64,000 nucleotides of DNA. It comes from Jannaschia sp. GRR-S6-38 (GTDB taxonomy: Bacteria > Pseudomonadota > Alphaproteobacteria > Rhodobacterales > Rhodobacteraceae). The notes under the pieces are model-generated. The model did no database searches, was not told the origin of the DNA, and saw only the letters and a program-made list of their open reading frames with translations. The translations under genes were made by a program, and so were the position numbers. Shown one piece after another: positions 1 through 7,494 of this stretch (position 1 is the first letter of the stretch; each line of letters begins with the position of its first letter). The DNA is taken from positions 1,178,001 to 1,242,000 of the forward strand of contig NZ_CP122537.1 in assembly GCF_029853695.1 (NCBI RefSeq), read 5' to 3'.

Positions 1-472
1 TGCCCATCGACGGGTAGAGCAGCTGCACCGTCTTGATGTCACGCCGCCCCCAGCGCCGGTCGGGGATCGAGATCACGCGCATGCCCTTTTTCGCGGCGGG
101 CGCGTCGGCGAGGCCCGGCTTCGCTTGCGTGAAAAGCACGAGCGACGGCCGCGCCTCGGCCGGGTAGGCGAAGTCGCGGTCGGCGGCGCCGCGGGTGACC
201 TGCAGATAGACCAGCCCCTCGTCGATTTCGTTCACGCGGACGAGGTGGCGGTGGATCTCCAGCAGGTCATCCTCGGAGACCGGGCTCTCCATCTCCAGCT
301 CCGACAGGCTGCGCTTGAGCCGCGCGGCGTGGCCCGCGAAGTCGATCAGCTTGCCGTCAAGCACGCTCGTCACCTCGTAGACGCCGTCGGCGAAGAGAAA
401 GCCGCGGTCGAAGACGCTGATCTTGGCCTCGTCCTCGGGGACGTAGGCGCCGTTGACATAGACGGTGCGCAT
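1..472 (-). CDS. dat: D-amino-acid transaminase (class IV PLP aminotransferase), 3' part outside window
   Basis: About 157 N-terminal residues are visible and the gene runs off the left edge. The protein opens with MRTVYVNGAYVPEDEAKISV and continues with FDRGFLFADGVYEV, the signature N-terminal motif of fold-type IV PLP transaminases of the D-alanine aminotransferase type. These interconvert D-alanine and D-glutamate with their 2-oxo acids in the cytoplasm, supplying peptidoglycan precursors. The start at 472 is preceded by AGGAG at good spacing. It is divergent from a D-Ala-D-Ala dipeptidase 68 bp away, which fits a shared role in D-alanine metabolism. A branched-chain aminotransferase is the alternative; the catalytic lysine region is not in the window. 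Confidence 0.85.
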   Translation of the reverse strand, partial: MRTVYVNGAYVPEDEAKISVFDRGFLFADGVYEVTSVLDGKLIDFAGHAARLKRSLSELEMESPVSEDDLLEIHRHLVRVNEIDEGLVYLQVTRGAADRDFAYPAEARPSLVLFTQAKPGLADAPAAKKGMRVISIPDRRWGRRDIKTVQLLYPSMG

Positions 473-540
473 GGGCGGCTCCTTTCTCGCGGGTCGGCCC
501 CTCTTGCGGCGCGCGCCGGGGCCGGTCAAGCCTGCGCCCC

Positions 541-1341
541 ATGATGCACCTGACCGAAGGCCCGCTCGCCGCGCTGCGCGACCGCCCGCTCGCGGCCGAG
601 GTGGCGCGCGCCGCCACGCTGCGGCCCGGCTACCGCGATCACCCCGTCGCGCTGGACGATCCGCGCGGGGCCGCGCCGATGGTCGAGCTGCGTGACCACG
701 GGATCGCGGGCGCCAACGCCTATCACGCCGGAAGCGCGCCCTATCACGCGCGCATCGCCGGATCGGTGCCGGACCTTCTGCTGCGCGCGCCGCTGGCCGC
801 GCGGCTCGCCGGGGTGAACGCGCGGCTGGCGCCCTACGGGCTGGAGTTGTGGGTGTTCGACGCGTGGCGGCCGATCGCGGTTCAGAATCATTTCCACGAC
901 CACTGGATGCCCGACCGGCTGCGCGCGCTGCATCCCGACTGGGACGCGGCGCGCGTGGCCGCCGAGACGGAACGCTACTGGGCGCGCGGCGCAGCGGGGC
1001 CGATCGTCCCCGCCTCGCCGCCGCCGCACGCGACGGGCGCGGCGGTGGACCTGACGATCCGGGCGCGCGGCGGGGCGGAGCTCTTCATGGGCACGATCTT
1101 CGACGACGTGTCGGAGGCGTCGAACACCGACCATTTCGAGCCGGAGCCCGCGGGGCTGGCCGTCTCGGCCCGCGAGGCGCGGGCCAATCGAAGGCTGCTC
1201 TACTGGCTGATGGCCGAGGCCGGCTTCGCCAACAACCCGACCGAGTGGTGGCATTTCTCGCGCGGGGACCAGATGTGGGCGCGGCTGACGGGTGCGGCGG
1301 CGGCATTCTATTCCGTGCCGCCCGACGCGCCGGCCGGCTGA
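541..1341 (+). CDS. ddpX: D-alanyl-D-alanine dipeptidase (VanX/DdpX family)
   Basis: 266 aa. Peptidase M15D family zinc enzyme that splits the D-Ala-D-Ala dipeptide. The zinc and catalytic residues are visible: H163 and D170 in PPPHATGAAVDL, then E235 and H238 in EWWHFS. No clear signal peptide is seen, so a cytoplasmic location is likely, as in DdpX. Start is either of two adjacent ATGs (541 or 544). The divergent D-amino-acid transaminase suggests recycling of cell-wall D-alanine rather than vancomycin resistance; no VanA/VanH partner is nearby. Confidence 0.88.
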   Translation: MMHLTEGPLAALRDRPLAAEVARAATLRPGYRDHPVALDDPRGAAPMVELRDHGIAGANAYHAGSAPYHARIAGSVPDLLLRAPLAARLAGVNARLAPYGLELWVFDAWRPIAVQNHFHDHWMPDRLRALHPDWDAARVAAETERYWARGAAGPIVPASPPPHATGAAVDLTIRARGGAELFMGTIFDDVSEASNTDHFEPEPAGLAVSAREARANRRLLYWLMAEAGFANNPTEWWHFSRGDQMWARLTGAAAAFYSVPPDAPAG

Positions 1342-1350
1342 AGCCGCGGA

Positions 1351-1716
1351 TCAGGTCGCGCCGAGATAGCCCGCGGGAGCCTCCGTCGCCCGCTCGTAAT
1401 CGACGGGGGCGGTGTCGCGCACCGGGGTGGAGCGCTTGAACTCGTAGCGGACGGCGCGACGCCCCGGCTCGCCCGCGACGATGAGCGCGGTGCGCAGGCA
1501 GCTCGGGCCCTCGTGGATCTCGACCAGGCCGCGCAGCTTGGGCGCGACGTCGGGCGCGACCTCGAACCCCGCGTCGTCATAAGACAGGATCGGATACCAA
1601 TCGGCGCCGACCTGGACCCGCAGCTTGCCGCCGCTGCGGCGGCGGTCGCGGGCGCGGGCGGCGATCAGGCCTTCGCGGACATCGCGCGGCAGGGCGAACA
1701 GGTCGGAATCGATCAT
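1351..1716 (-). CDS. conserved hypothetical protein
   Basis: 121 aa, soluble, no signal peptide, rich in Arg and Asp/Glu. I do not recognise a named domain. The start ATG at 1716 follows a G-rich stretch (GGGGGA) that could serve as ribosome binding site. It lies convergent to the dipeptidase gene, 9 bp apart, and upstream of it on its own strand is the 3' end of cobM, 110 bp away. Coding-like composition and tight packing support a real gene; function unknown. Confidence 0.6.
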   Translation of the reverse strand: MIDSDLFALPRDVREGLIAARARDRRRSGGKLRVQVGADWYPILSYDDAGFEVAPDVAPKLRGLVEIHEGPSCLRTALIVAGEPGRRAVRYEFKRSTPVRDTAPVDYERATEAPAGYLGAT

Positions 1717-1741
1717 GGCAGCGTCCCCCCGTCAGGCGCCG

Positions 1742-1803
1742 GGGGAAGCGATTCCCCGCGGCACGTAACGTCTTCAGTCTGCGCGCCGAACGTAACGAGT
1801 CAA
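1742..1803 (-). promoter_or_regulatory. possible promoter and leader hairpin before the 121-aa gene
   Basis: On the minus strand TTGACT (1803-1798) is followed after 17 nt by AGACTG (1780-1775), a weak -10. Further down, GGGGAA/TTCCCC (1742-1757) can form a 6-bp hairpin in the leader. The -35 match is good, the -10 is poor, so this is a tentative call. Confidence 0.25.
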
Positions 1804-1826
1804 TGAACGGTTCCAGATCCGCGCAA

Positions 1827-2594
1827 TCACGCCTTCGCACGCGGCCGCAGCACATGCGGCATCGCGGGGTCGTAGAGCGCCGAGTCCCGGAAGTCGGCCA
1901 CCTCGCCCAGCACCGGCCCGACGAGGATCAGCGCGGTCCGCGTGATCTTGGCCGCGCGGACCTTGGCGTGGATGTCCGAGAGCGTGCCGCGCAGGAAGGT
2001 CTCGTCCGGCCAGCCCACGCGGTAGGCCACGACGACCGGGCAATCGGCGCCGTAATGCGGGGTCAGCACGCGCTCGATCTCGCGCAGGTTGCGGATGCCG
2101 AGATGGATGGCGAGCGTGGCGCCGCTCAGGGCGAAATTCTCCAGCGTCTCGCGCGGCGGCATGGAGGTCGATTTCATGCTGACGCGGGTCAGCACGATGC
2201 TCTGGGCGATCTCGGGGACGGTCAGCTCCTGCCCCAGCCGCGCGGCCGCGGCGGCATAGGCGGGGACGCCAGGGCAGATCTCGTAGGGGATGGCGTCGCG
2301 CCGAAGCAAGCGGATCTGCTCGGCGATGGCGCCGTAGAGGCTGGGATCGCCGGAATGGACGCGCGCGACATCCTCGCCCCGGCCATGGGCCGCGACGATC
2401 TCGGCATGGGTCTCCTCGAGCGTCATGGACGCGGTGTCGCGGACGCGCGCGGACGCGGGCGCCTCGGCCACGACAGCCTCGGGCACCAGCGAGCCGGCAT
2501 AGAGGCAGACCGGGCAGGACCGGATCAGGCGCTGCGCCTTGAGGGTCAGAAGCTCCGGATCGCCGGGGCCCGCGCCAATGAAATGCACCGTCAT
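1827..2594 (-). CDS. cobM: precorrin-4 C(11)-methyltransferase
   Basis: 255 aa, the usual family length. SAM-dependent tetrapyrrole methylase that methylates C11 of precorrin-4 in corrin-ring synthesis. It starts MTVHFIGAGPGDPELLT, the typical N-terminus with the GxGPGDPELLT loop, and has the VARVHSGDPSLYGA motif. The start is fixed by homology and lies only 5 bp from the ATG of a divergent gene. It is separated from the rest of the cob cluster by that plus-strand gene, so it cannot share a simple transcript with cobJ-cobI-cobL-cobH unless read-through crosses the inserted gene. Confidence 0.95.
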   Translation of the reverse strand: MTVHFIGAGPGDPELLTLKAQRLIRSCPVCLYAGSLVPEAVVAEAPASARVRDTASMTLEETHAEIVAAHGRGEDVARVHSGDPSLYGAIAEQIRLLRRDAIPYEICPGVPAYAAAAARLGQELTVPEIAQSIVLTRVSMKSTSMPPRETLENFALSGATLAIHLGIRNLREIERVLTPHYGADCPVVVAYRVGWPDETFLRGTLSDIHAKVRAAKITRTALILVGPVLGEVADFRDSALYDPAMPHVLRPRAKA

Positions 2595-2599
2595 GTGCT

Positions 2600-3052
2600 A
2601 TGTCCCTTCCCATGGTTCCCGCGCCGTCCGATTTCGTGCCCGCCTTCATCGCCGCCTGGATGGCGCGCGACGGCGACGCGCTGGGCGCGCTCTTCGCCGA
2701 GGACGCGGATTTCGTGAACGTCACCGGCATCTGGTGGCGCGACCGGGCGGCCATCGCGAAGGCGCATGGCTACGCTCTGCGCAGCTTCTTCGCGAACACG
2801 CGGCTGAGCGCCGGGACCGTGACGATCCGCGACCTGGGCGACGTGGCCGTGATCCACGCGCGCATGGCGCTGCAGGGGCAGACCGCGCCGGATGGGACGG
2901 AGGCCGGGGCGCGCAGGACGATCTTCAGCTTCGTGCTGCACCGGCGGGACGACGGCTGGACCTGCGTCAGCGCCCAGAACACCGATGTCGTGCCCGGCGC
3001 CGAGACGCATCTGGCACACGGCGGCACCCTCACCCCGACGGACTACCGCTAG
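2600..3052 (+). CDS. SgcJ/EcaC-type SnoaL-like (NTF2 fold) protein
   Basis: 150 aa. The pattern FIAAWMARDGDALGALFAED followed by FVNVTGIWWRDRAAIAKAH is typical of DUF4440/SnoaL-like NTF2-fold proteins, small alpha+beta barrels that bind or convert hydrophobic ligands. No catalytic assignment is possible from sequence. An alternative start ATG is at 2612. The gene sits on the opposite strand inside the cob cluster, divergent from cobM (5 bp) and convergent with cobJ (23 bp). A link to B12 is only suggested by position. Confidence 0.8.
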   Translation: MSLPMVPAPSDFVPAFIAAWMARDGDALGALFAEDADFVNVTGIWWRDRAAIAKAHGYALRSFFANTRLSAGTVTIRDLGDVAVIHARMALQGQTAPDGTEAGARRTIFSFVLHRRDDGWTCVSAQNTDVVPGAETHLAHGGTLTPTDYR

Positions 3053-3075
3053 GGGCATCACGGGTCCGGAAATAC

Positions 3076-4872
3076 TCAAATCCCGCCCCCGCCTGCCAAA
3101 TCCCCGCCCGCCATCTTCCGCGCATAGCCGCGCGGCGTGAACATCCGCATGCCGTCGCCCGTCTTCACCAGGCGCGTGTTGGACGAGCCGACGAGCACGA
3201 CCGTCAGCATGTCCACCTCGTCCACCTCCAGCGCGTCGAGGCGGCGGTAGCGCAGATGCTCTTCCGGTCGCCCTAGCGAGGACGCCAGGAGGACCGGCGT
3301 GTCGGGCGGGCGGTGCGCCAGCAGGATGTCGCGCGCCTCGGCCAGAAGGGTGCGGCGGCGCTTGGAGACGGAGTTGTAGAAGGCGATGACGAAATCGCCC
3401 GCGGCGGCGGCCTGCAGGCGGCGGACGATGTCGGCGCGGGGCGTCAGCAGGTCCGAGAGCGAGATGGCGCAGAAATCGTGGCCCAACGGCGCGCCGGCGC
3501 GGGCGGCCGCGGCCTGCAGGGCGCTGACGCCCGGCGTGCAGACCACCTCGACCCGGCGCGCGGCGTCCGAGACAGCACTGTCGTCGGTCCGCGCCAGCAG
3601 CTCGAAGACGAGCGCGCCCATCGCGTAGATCCCCGCATCGCCCGAACAGATCAGCGCGACGTCGCGCCCCTCGCCCGCGCGCTCCAGCGCGTGGCGACAG
3701 CGCGCCTCCTCGCCGCCCAGCGGGAAATCGCTGCGCGGCTTGCCGGCGGCCAGCGGGCCCAGCAGGTCGATATAGAGACCGTAGCCCACCAGCTCCTCGG
3801 CCTCGGCGATCAGCCGGCTGGCCTCGGGCGTGCGCCACGCGGCTTGCCCCGGGCCGATCGAGACGATGGAAAGCCGGCCGCGCGCCTGGCCCGCCGGCGC
3901 GGTGATGGGCGCGGCGGCGCGCGCCAGGGCTGCGGTCGTCATGGCGGTCTTGCGCTTGGCGGCCACGATCTGGCCGCCCGAACAGGCGATGGCCGCCGCC
4001 TCGGAGACCGACGGCGTGCCGACCTCGGCGCGCACCACCTCGGAGGGGTTGGGCACGGCGATGGCCGCGAGCTCGGCCGCGGTGAAGGCGCGGAGCTTGC
4101 AGCCCAGCCGCGCGGCCAGGGCGTGCATCGCGGGCTCGTCGAGCTTGAGATCCAGCGTGGCGACGGCGGCCACGGCGCCGGGGGCGACGCCCGCGCCTTC
4201 GAGCAGCGCCACGGCGTTCTGCCACAGCTCCTCGGGGTCGGCATCGCGCGCGCAGCCCGCGCCGAGGACGTGGCGCTGCGGATGATAGACCAGCCGGTCG
4301 GGCCCGCCGGGGACGGGCGCCTCGGTCACGGCGATCTCGGGGCCCTCGCCCCGGGGCAGGTCGAAGAGCGGCTCGCCGGTCATCCGCGCGCCCGCGCCGG
4401 ATAGAAGCGCGGCCATGACCGGCTTCGCGTCCTCGGGATTGGCGAGGCGGTAGCCCGCCGGCGGCTCGTCCAGCGCGACGCCCAGCGCGACATCGCCCGC
4501 CGTCGTCACCGCCGCAGTGCCGCCCAGTGCCTCCGCCACCTGCCGCGCGAGGCGGTTGGCGCCGCGATGGCCGCCCAGGAGCGGCACGACCACGCGCCCG
4601 TCATCAGAGACAGAGATCACCGGCGGCTCGGCGGTCTTGTGCGCCAGGAGCGGCGCGACCGCGCGGATCAGGATGCCGGAGGCGCAGACGCCGATCACCG
4701 GGTGTCCCGCGGCGAAGAGATCGCGCGCGTGGTCCAGCGCGTTCGCGAAGGTGATCGCGGCCCCGGTGCGGCCCTCGCGGCCATGCAGCGGACAGTCGAG
4801 CGCCTCCGCCACGCGGGCCGCCGTCGCCTCCCCCGCGGCGTTCAGGGCCAGCACGATCGGCGTCACAGCCAT
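3076..4872 (-). CDS. cobJ: CbiG-CobJ fusion: cobalamin protein CbiG / precorrin-3B C(17)-methyltransferase
   Basis: 598 aa. Residues 1-115 resemble the CbiG N-terminal domain (HPVIGVCASGILIRAVAPLL, then PLLGGHRGANRLAR). Residues 200-312 resemble the CbiG C-terminal/CobE domain (VLGAGCARDADPEELW, then GTPSVSEAAAI). Residues 332-590 are a tetrapyrrole methylase of CobJ/CbiH type (LSIVSIGPGQAAWRTPEA, then ICSGDAGIYAMGALVFE and the AFYNSVSKRRR segment). CobJ methylates C17 with ring contraction; CbiG opens the lactone in the anaerobic route, while CobE is a helper of the aerobic route. Its 3' neighbour on this strand is cobM beyond the SnoaL gene. Its start overlaps the cobI stop by 10 bp, showing co-transcription with cobI. 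Confidence 0.92.
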   Translation of the reverse strand: MAVTPIVLALNAAGEATAARVAEALDCPLHGREGRTGAAITFANALDHARDLFAAGHPVIGVCASGILIRAVAPLLAHKTAEPPVISVSDDGRVVVPLLGGHRGANRLARQVAEALGGTAAVTTAGDVALGVALDEPPAGYRLANPEDAKPVMAALLSGAGARMTGEPLFDLPRGEGPEIAVTEAPVPGGPDRLVYHPQRHVLGAGCARDADPEELWQNAVALLEGAGVAPGAVAAVATLDLKLDEPAMHALAARLGCKLRAFTAAELAAIAVPNPSEVVRAEVGTPSVSEAAAIACSGGQIVAAKRKTAMTTAALARAAAPITAPAGQARGRLSIVSIGPGQAAWRTPEASRLIAEAEELVGYGLYIDLLGPLAAGKPRSDFPLGGEEARCRHALERAGEGRDVALICSGDAGIYAMGALVFELLARTDDSAVSDAARRVEVVCTPGVSALQAAAARAGAPLGHDFCAISLSDLLTPRADIVRRLQAAAAGDFVIAFYNSVSKRRRTLLAEARDILLAHRPPDTPVLLASSLGRPEEHLRYRRLDALEVDEVDMLTVVLVGSSNTRLVKTGDGMRMFTPRGYARKMAGGDLAGGGGI

Positions 4873-5564
4873 GGGTCGGTCCCCTTCGCCACGAGGATCA
4901 TCGAGAAATAGGGCGCATCGTCCGACGCCTCGGCCAAGGGCATCACCCGCTCGGCGCCCAGCGTCGCGCGTTCGACATAGGTGGCCGCATCGAGCAGCCC
5001 TTCGGCCGTCAGCAGGGCGCGCAGGCGCGGCAGGTGGCGGCCGACCTTCATGCAGATCACCGTGTCCGCCGCGCGCAGGTGGTCGCGCAGCGCCGCGTCG
5101 GGCAGCGGGCCGGGCAGCACGGTCATCACCTCGTTGCGCGCGGCCAGCGGCATCGCGGCCGCGGCGGCGCAGGCGGTGAGCGAGGTCACGCCCGGCACCG
5201 TTCGGACCGTGAAGCGGGGGGCGAGCCGGGCGTGCAGATACATGAAGCTACCGTAGAAGAAGGGATCGCCCTCGCAGAGGCAGACGACGTCGTCGCCGCC
5301 CTCCAGCGCCGCGGCGATCTCGGCCGCGCCCGCATCATAGGCCGCCTGCGCCGGGGCGCGGTCGCGGGTCATCGGCACGTCCATGCGGATCTCGCGCGCG
5401 TCGGGCGCGATCAGATCGGCGGCGATGGCGCGTGCGAAGCTCTCGCCCCCGGCGAGGCTGGGGTAGGCCACGACGCGCGCGGCCTCGATTAGCCGCGCGG
5501 CGCGGCGGGTGATGAGCTCGGGATCGCCGGGTCCGAGACCCACGCCGTAGAGCGTGCCGCTCAT
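4863..5564 (-). CDS. cobI: precorrin-2 C(20)-methyltransferase
   Basis: 233 aa. The protein starts MSGTLYGVGLGPGDPELITR, the canonical CobI/CbiL opening, and contains CEGDPFFYGSFMYLHARL and TVPGVTSLTACAAAA. It adds the C20 methyl group to precorrin-2 using SAM, an early cytoplasmic step. The ATG at 5564 overlaps the cobL stop as ATGA, and its stop overlaps the cobJ start by 10 bp, so cobL-cobI-cobJ are translationally coupled. A longer upstream reading frame exists but lies inside cobL and lacks homology. Confidence 0.95.
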   Translation of the reverse strand: MSGTLYGVGLGPGDPELITRRAARLIEAARVVAYPSLAGGESFARAIAADLIAPDAREIRMDVPMTRDRAPAQAAYDAGAAEIAAALEGGDDVVCLCEGDPFFYGSFMYLHARLAPRFTVRTVPGVTSLTACAAAAAMPLAARNEVMTVLPGPLPDAALRDHLRAADTVICMKVGRHLPRLRALLTAEGLLDAATYVERATLGAERVMPLAEASDDAPYFSMILVAKGTDPWL

Positions 5565-6763
5565 CGCTTCACCAGGCTCCATTGCGTGACCGGCATGGCG
5601 GCGCGCCAGCCGTGGTAGCGGCCCACCGGCTCGGCCCGGTCGACCGAGAGCCGCACCAGATCGCCGCCGTGTCGCGCGTGCAGGTCCAGCAGGACGGCCT
5701 CGGATTCCAGCGTCACGGCGTTGGCGACCAGCCGGCCCAGCGGGCGCAGCGCGGCCCAGGCGGCGTCGAAGGCGGCCTCGGACAGCCCGCCGCCGATGAA
5801 GACCGCGTCGGGCGCGGGCAGCCCATCCAGCGCGGCGGGCGCCGAACACTCGCGCAGGTCAAGCCGTGGCGCGCCCAGCGCCAACGCGTTCTCGGCGGCC
5901 ATCGCGCGGCGGTCGGCGCGCGGCTCGATCCCGATGGCGCGGGCCGAGCGGGCGGCGCGCATCCATTCGATCGCGACCGAGCCCGAGCCGGTGCCGATAT
6001 CCCAGAGCAGCGCGCCCCGCATCGGCATCAGCTTGGCCAGGGTCGCCGCGCGCACCTCGCGCTTGGTCATCGTCCCGTCGGAGCGGAAGAGATCATCCGC
6101 GAGGCCCGGCACGCGGGGCAGAAGCGCCGCGTCGGGCGCGGCCAGGCATTCGACGGCCAGCGTGTTGAAGGCCGGCACCGCATGCGCCCAATCGGCGGCG
6201 GTGCCGTCGAACCGCGCCTCCTCTGCCCCGCCCATATTGGCGAGCACGGTCATCCGCGACTGCCCGAAGCCGCGCTCGGTCAGGAAGCGCGCAATCTCGG
6301 CCGGCGTCTCGGCGCCGGTTGTCAGGATCAGGAGCCGGGCGTCGGGCTGGATGAAGGCGATCATCTGGTGGACGGGGCGGCCGTGGACGGTCAGCGTCTC
6401 GAGATCGGCCATCGACCAGCCCATGCGCGCGGCGGCGAGCTGGAAGGCGGAAAGCTGCGGGTGATAGGCGATGTCCCCCGGGTCGATCGCGCGCCCGATC
6501 CGCGCGCCGACCGAGAACCAGAGCGGGTCGCCCGTCGCCAGCACGACGACGCGGCGGCCGCGCAGGCCGTGCAGCTGGTCGATCAGCGCGTCGAAGGGAT
6601 GCGGCCAGGACAGCCGCTCCGCCGTGACGGCGTCGGACAGAACGTGGTGGCGGTCGCCGCCGACGATCACCTCGGCGGCCTCCACCACGGCGCGGGCGGC
6701 GGGGGTCAGCCCGTCCATCCCCTCCTCGCCGATGCCGACGATGTGGAGCCAGGGGGCGGTCAC
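5561..6763 (-). CDS. cobL: precorrin-6B C5,15-methyltransferase (decarboxylating)
   Basis: 400 aa, the usual CobL size, with a GTG start at 6763 overlapping the cobH stop (GTGA). The N-terminal half is the CbiE-type methylase (VTAPWLHIVGIGEEGMDGLT, VVVLATGDPLWFSVGARI). The C-terminal half is the CbiT-type Rossmann methyltransferase with the SAM loop LLWDIGTGSGSVAIEWMR. The enzyme methylates C5 and C15 and removes the C12 acetate carboxyl. Upstream in-frame codons exist but do not resemble the family, so the GTG is chosen. Confidence 0.95.
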   Translation of the reverse strand: MTAPWLHIVGIGEEGMDGLTPAARAVVEAAEVIVGGDRHHVLSDAVTAERLSWPHPFDALIDQLHGLRGRRVVVLATGDPLWFSVGARIGRAIDPGDIAYHPQLSAFQLAAARMGWSMADLETLTVHGRPVHQMIAFIQPDARLLILTTGAETPAEIARFLTERGFGQSRMTVLANMGGAEEARFDGTAADWAHAVPAFNTLAVECLAAPDAALLPRVPGLADDLFRSDGTMTKREVRAATLAKLMPMRGALLWDIGTGSGSVAIEWMRAARSARAIGIEPRADRRAMAAENALALGAPRLDLRECSAPAALDGLPAPDAVFIGGGLSEAAFDAAWAALRPLGRLVANAVTLESEAVLLDLHARHGGDLVRLSVDRAEPVGRYHGWRAAMPVTQWSLVKR

Positions 6764-7389
6764 TGCGTCCCGCCCGCCGCGAGGATCGCCAGCGCGTTGG
6801 CCGCGGCGGAGGCCATGGCGCTGCCGCCGCGCCGACCGCGCAGCGTCAGGAACGGCGCGCGGGGATGGCCGGCGAGTTCGGCCTTCGACTCGGCGGCGCC
6901 GACGAAGCCCACGGGGAAGGCGAGGATGGCGGCCGGGGGCGGCGCGCCCTCGTCGATCCGCTCCATCAGGCGGAACAGCGCGGTGGGCGCGTTGCCGACC
7001 ACGGCGACGGCGCCCTCGGTGTCCCACAGCTCGACCGCGGCGGCGGAGCGGGTGGTGCCCATCTCGCGGGCGAGCTCGGGCACGCGGGCGTCGTTCAGCG
7101 TGCAGCGGATGTCGGCGCCGTCGGGGAAGAGCCGGCGCGTCAGCCCCGCGGCGACCATCTCGCAATCGCAGAGGATCGGCCCGCCCGACCGGATCGCGGC
7201 GATGCCGGAGGCGGCGACGTCATGGCTGTAGGCCAGCCGGTCGGCCACCTCGACCATGCCGCAGGCATGGATCACGCGGACCGCCATCTCGGCCACGTCG
7301 CGCGGGAACCGGTCCAGCGCGGCCTCGGCGCGGACGGTGGCGAAGCTGGCGGCGTAGATCGCGTGCGGGTCGCGCTCATAGGGTCTCAC
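6760..7389 (-). CDS. cobH: precorrin-8X methylmutase
   Basis: 209 aa. It moves the methyl group from C11 to C12 to give hydrogenobyrinate. The family motifs are visible: VIHACGMVEVADRL with the catalytic histidine near residue 41, then GGPILCDCEMVAAGLTRR and AFPVGFVGAAESKAEL. The start is GTG at 7389. It overlaps cobL by 4 bp and lies about 105 bp downstream of cbiX on the same strand. Confidence 0.95.
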   Translation of the reverse strand: MRPYERDPHAIYAASFATVRAEAALDRFPRDVAEMAVRVIHACGMVEVADRLAYSHDVAASGIAAIRSGGPILCDCEMVAAGLTRRLFPDGADIRCTLNDARVPELAREMGTTRSAAAVELWDTEGAVAVVGNAPTALFRLMERIDEGAPPPAAILAFPVGFVGAAESKAELAGHPRAPFLTLRGRRGGSAMASAAANALAILAAGGTQ

Positions 7390-7494
7390 GGCGCGGCACC
7401 TGGGCGAGGGGCGGGGCGCCAGCCCCCCGCCCGGCGAAGCCGGATTCCCCCTGAGGTAGTTCCGGCTAAAGTAAAGATGGGCGTCATCATCCCG

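Noticed and set aside
7390..7494. Gap between cobH and cbiX as a riboswitch or small gene
   Set aside because: Only a GC-rich stem (GGGGCG...CGCCCC type) is present; no riboswitch core and no frame with coding character.
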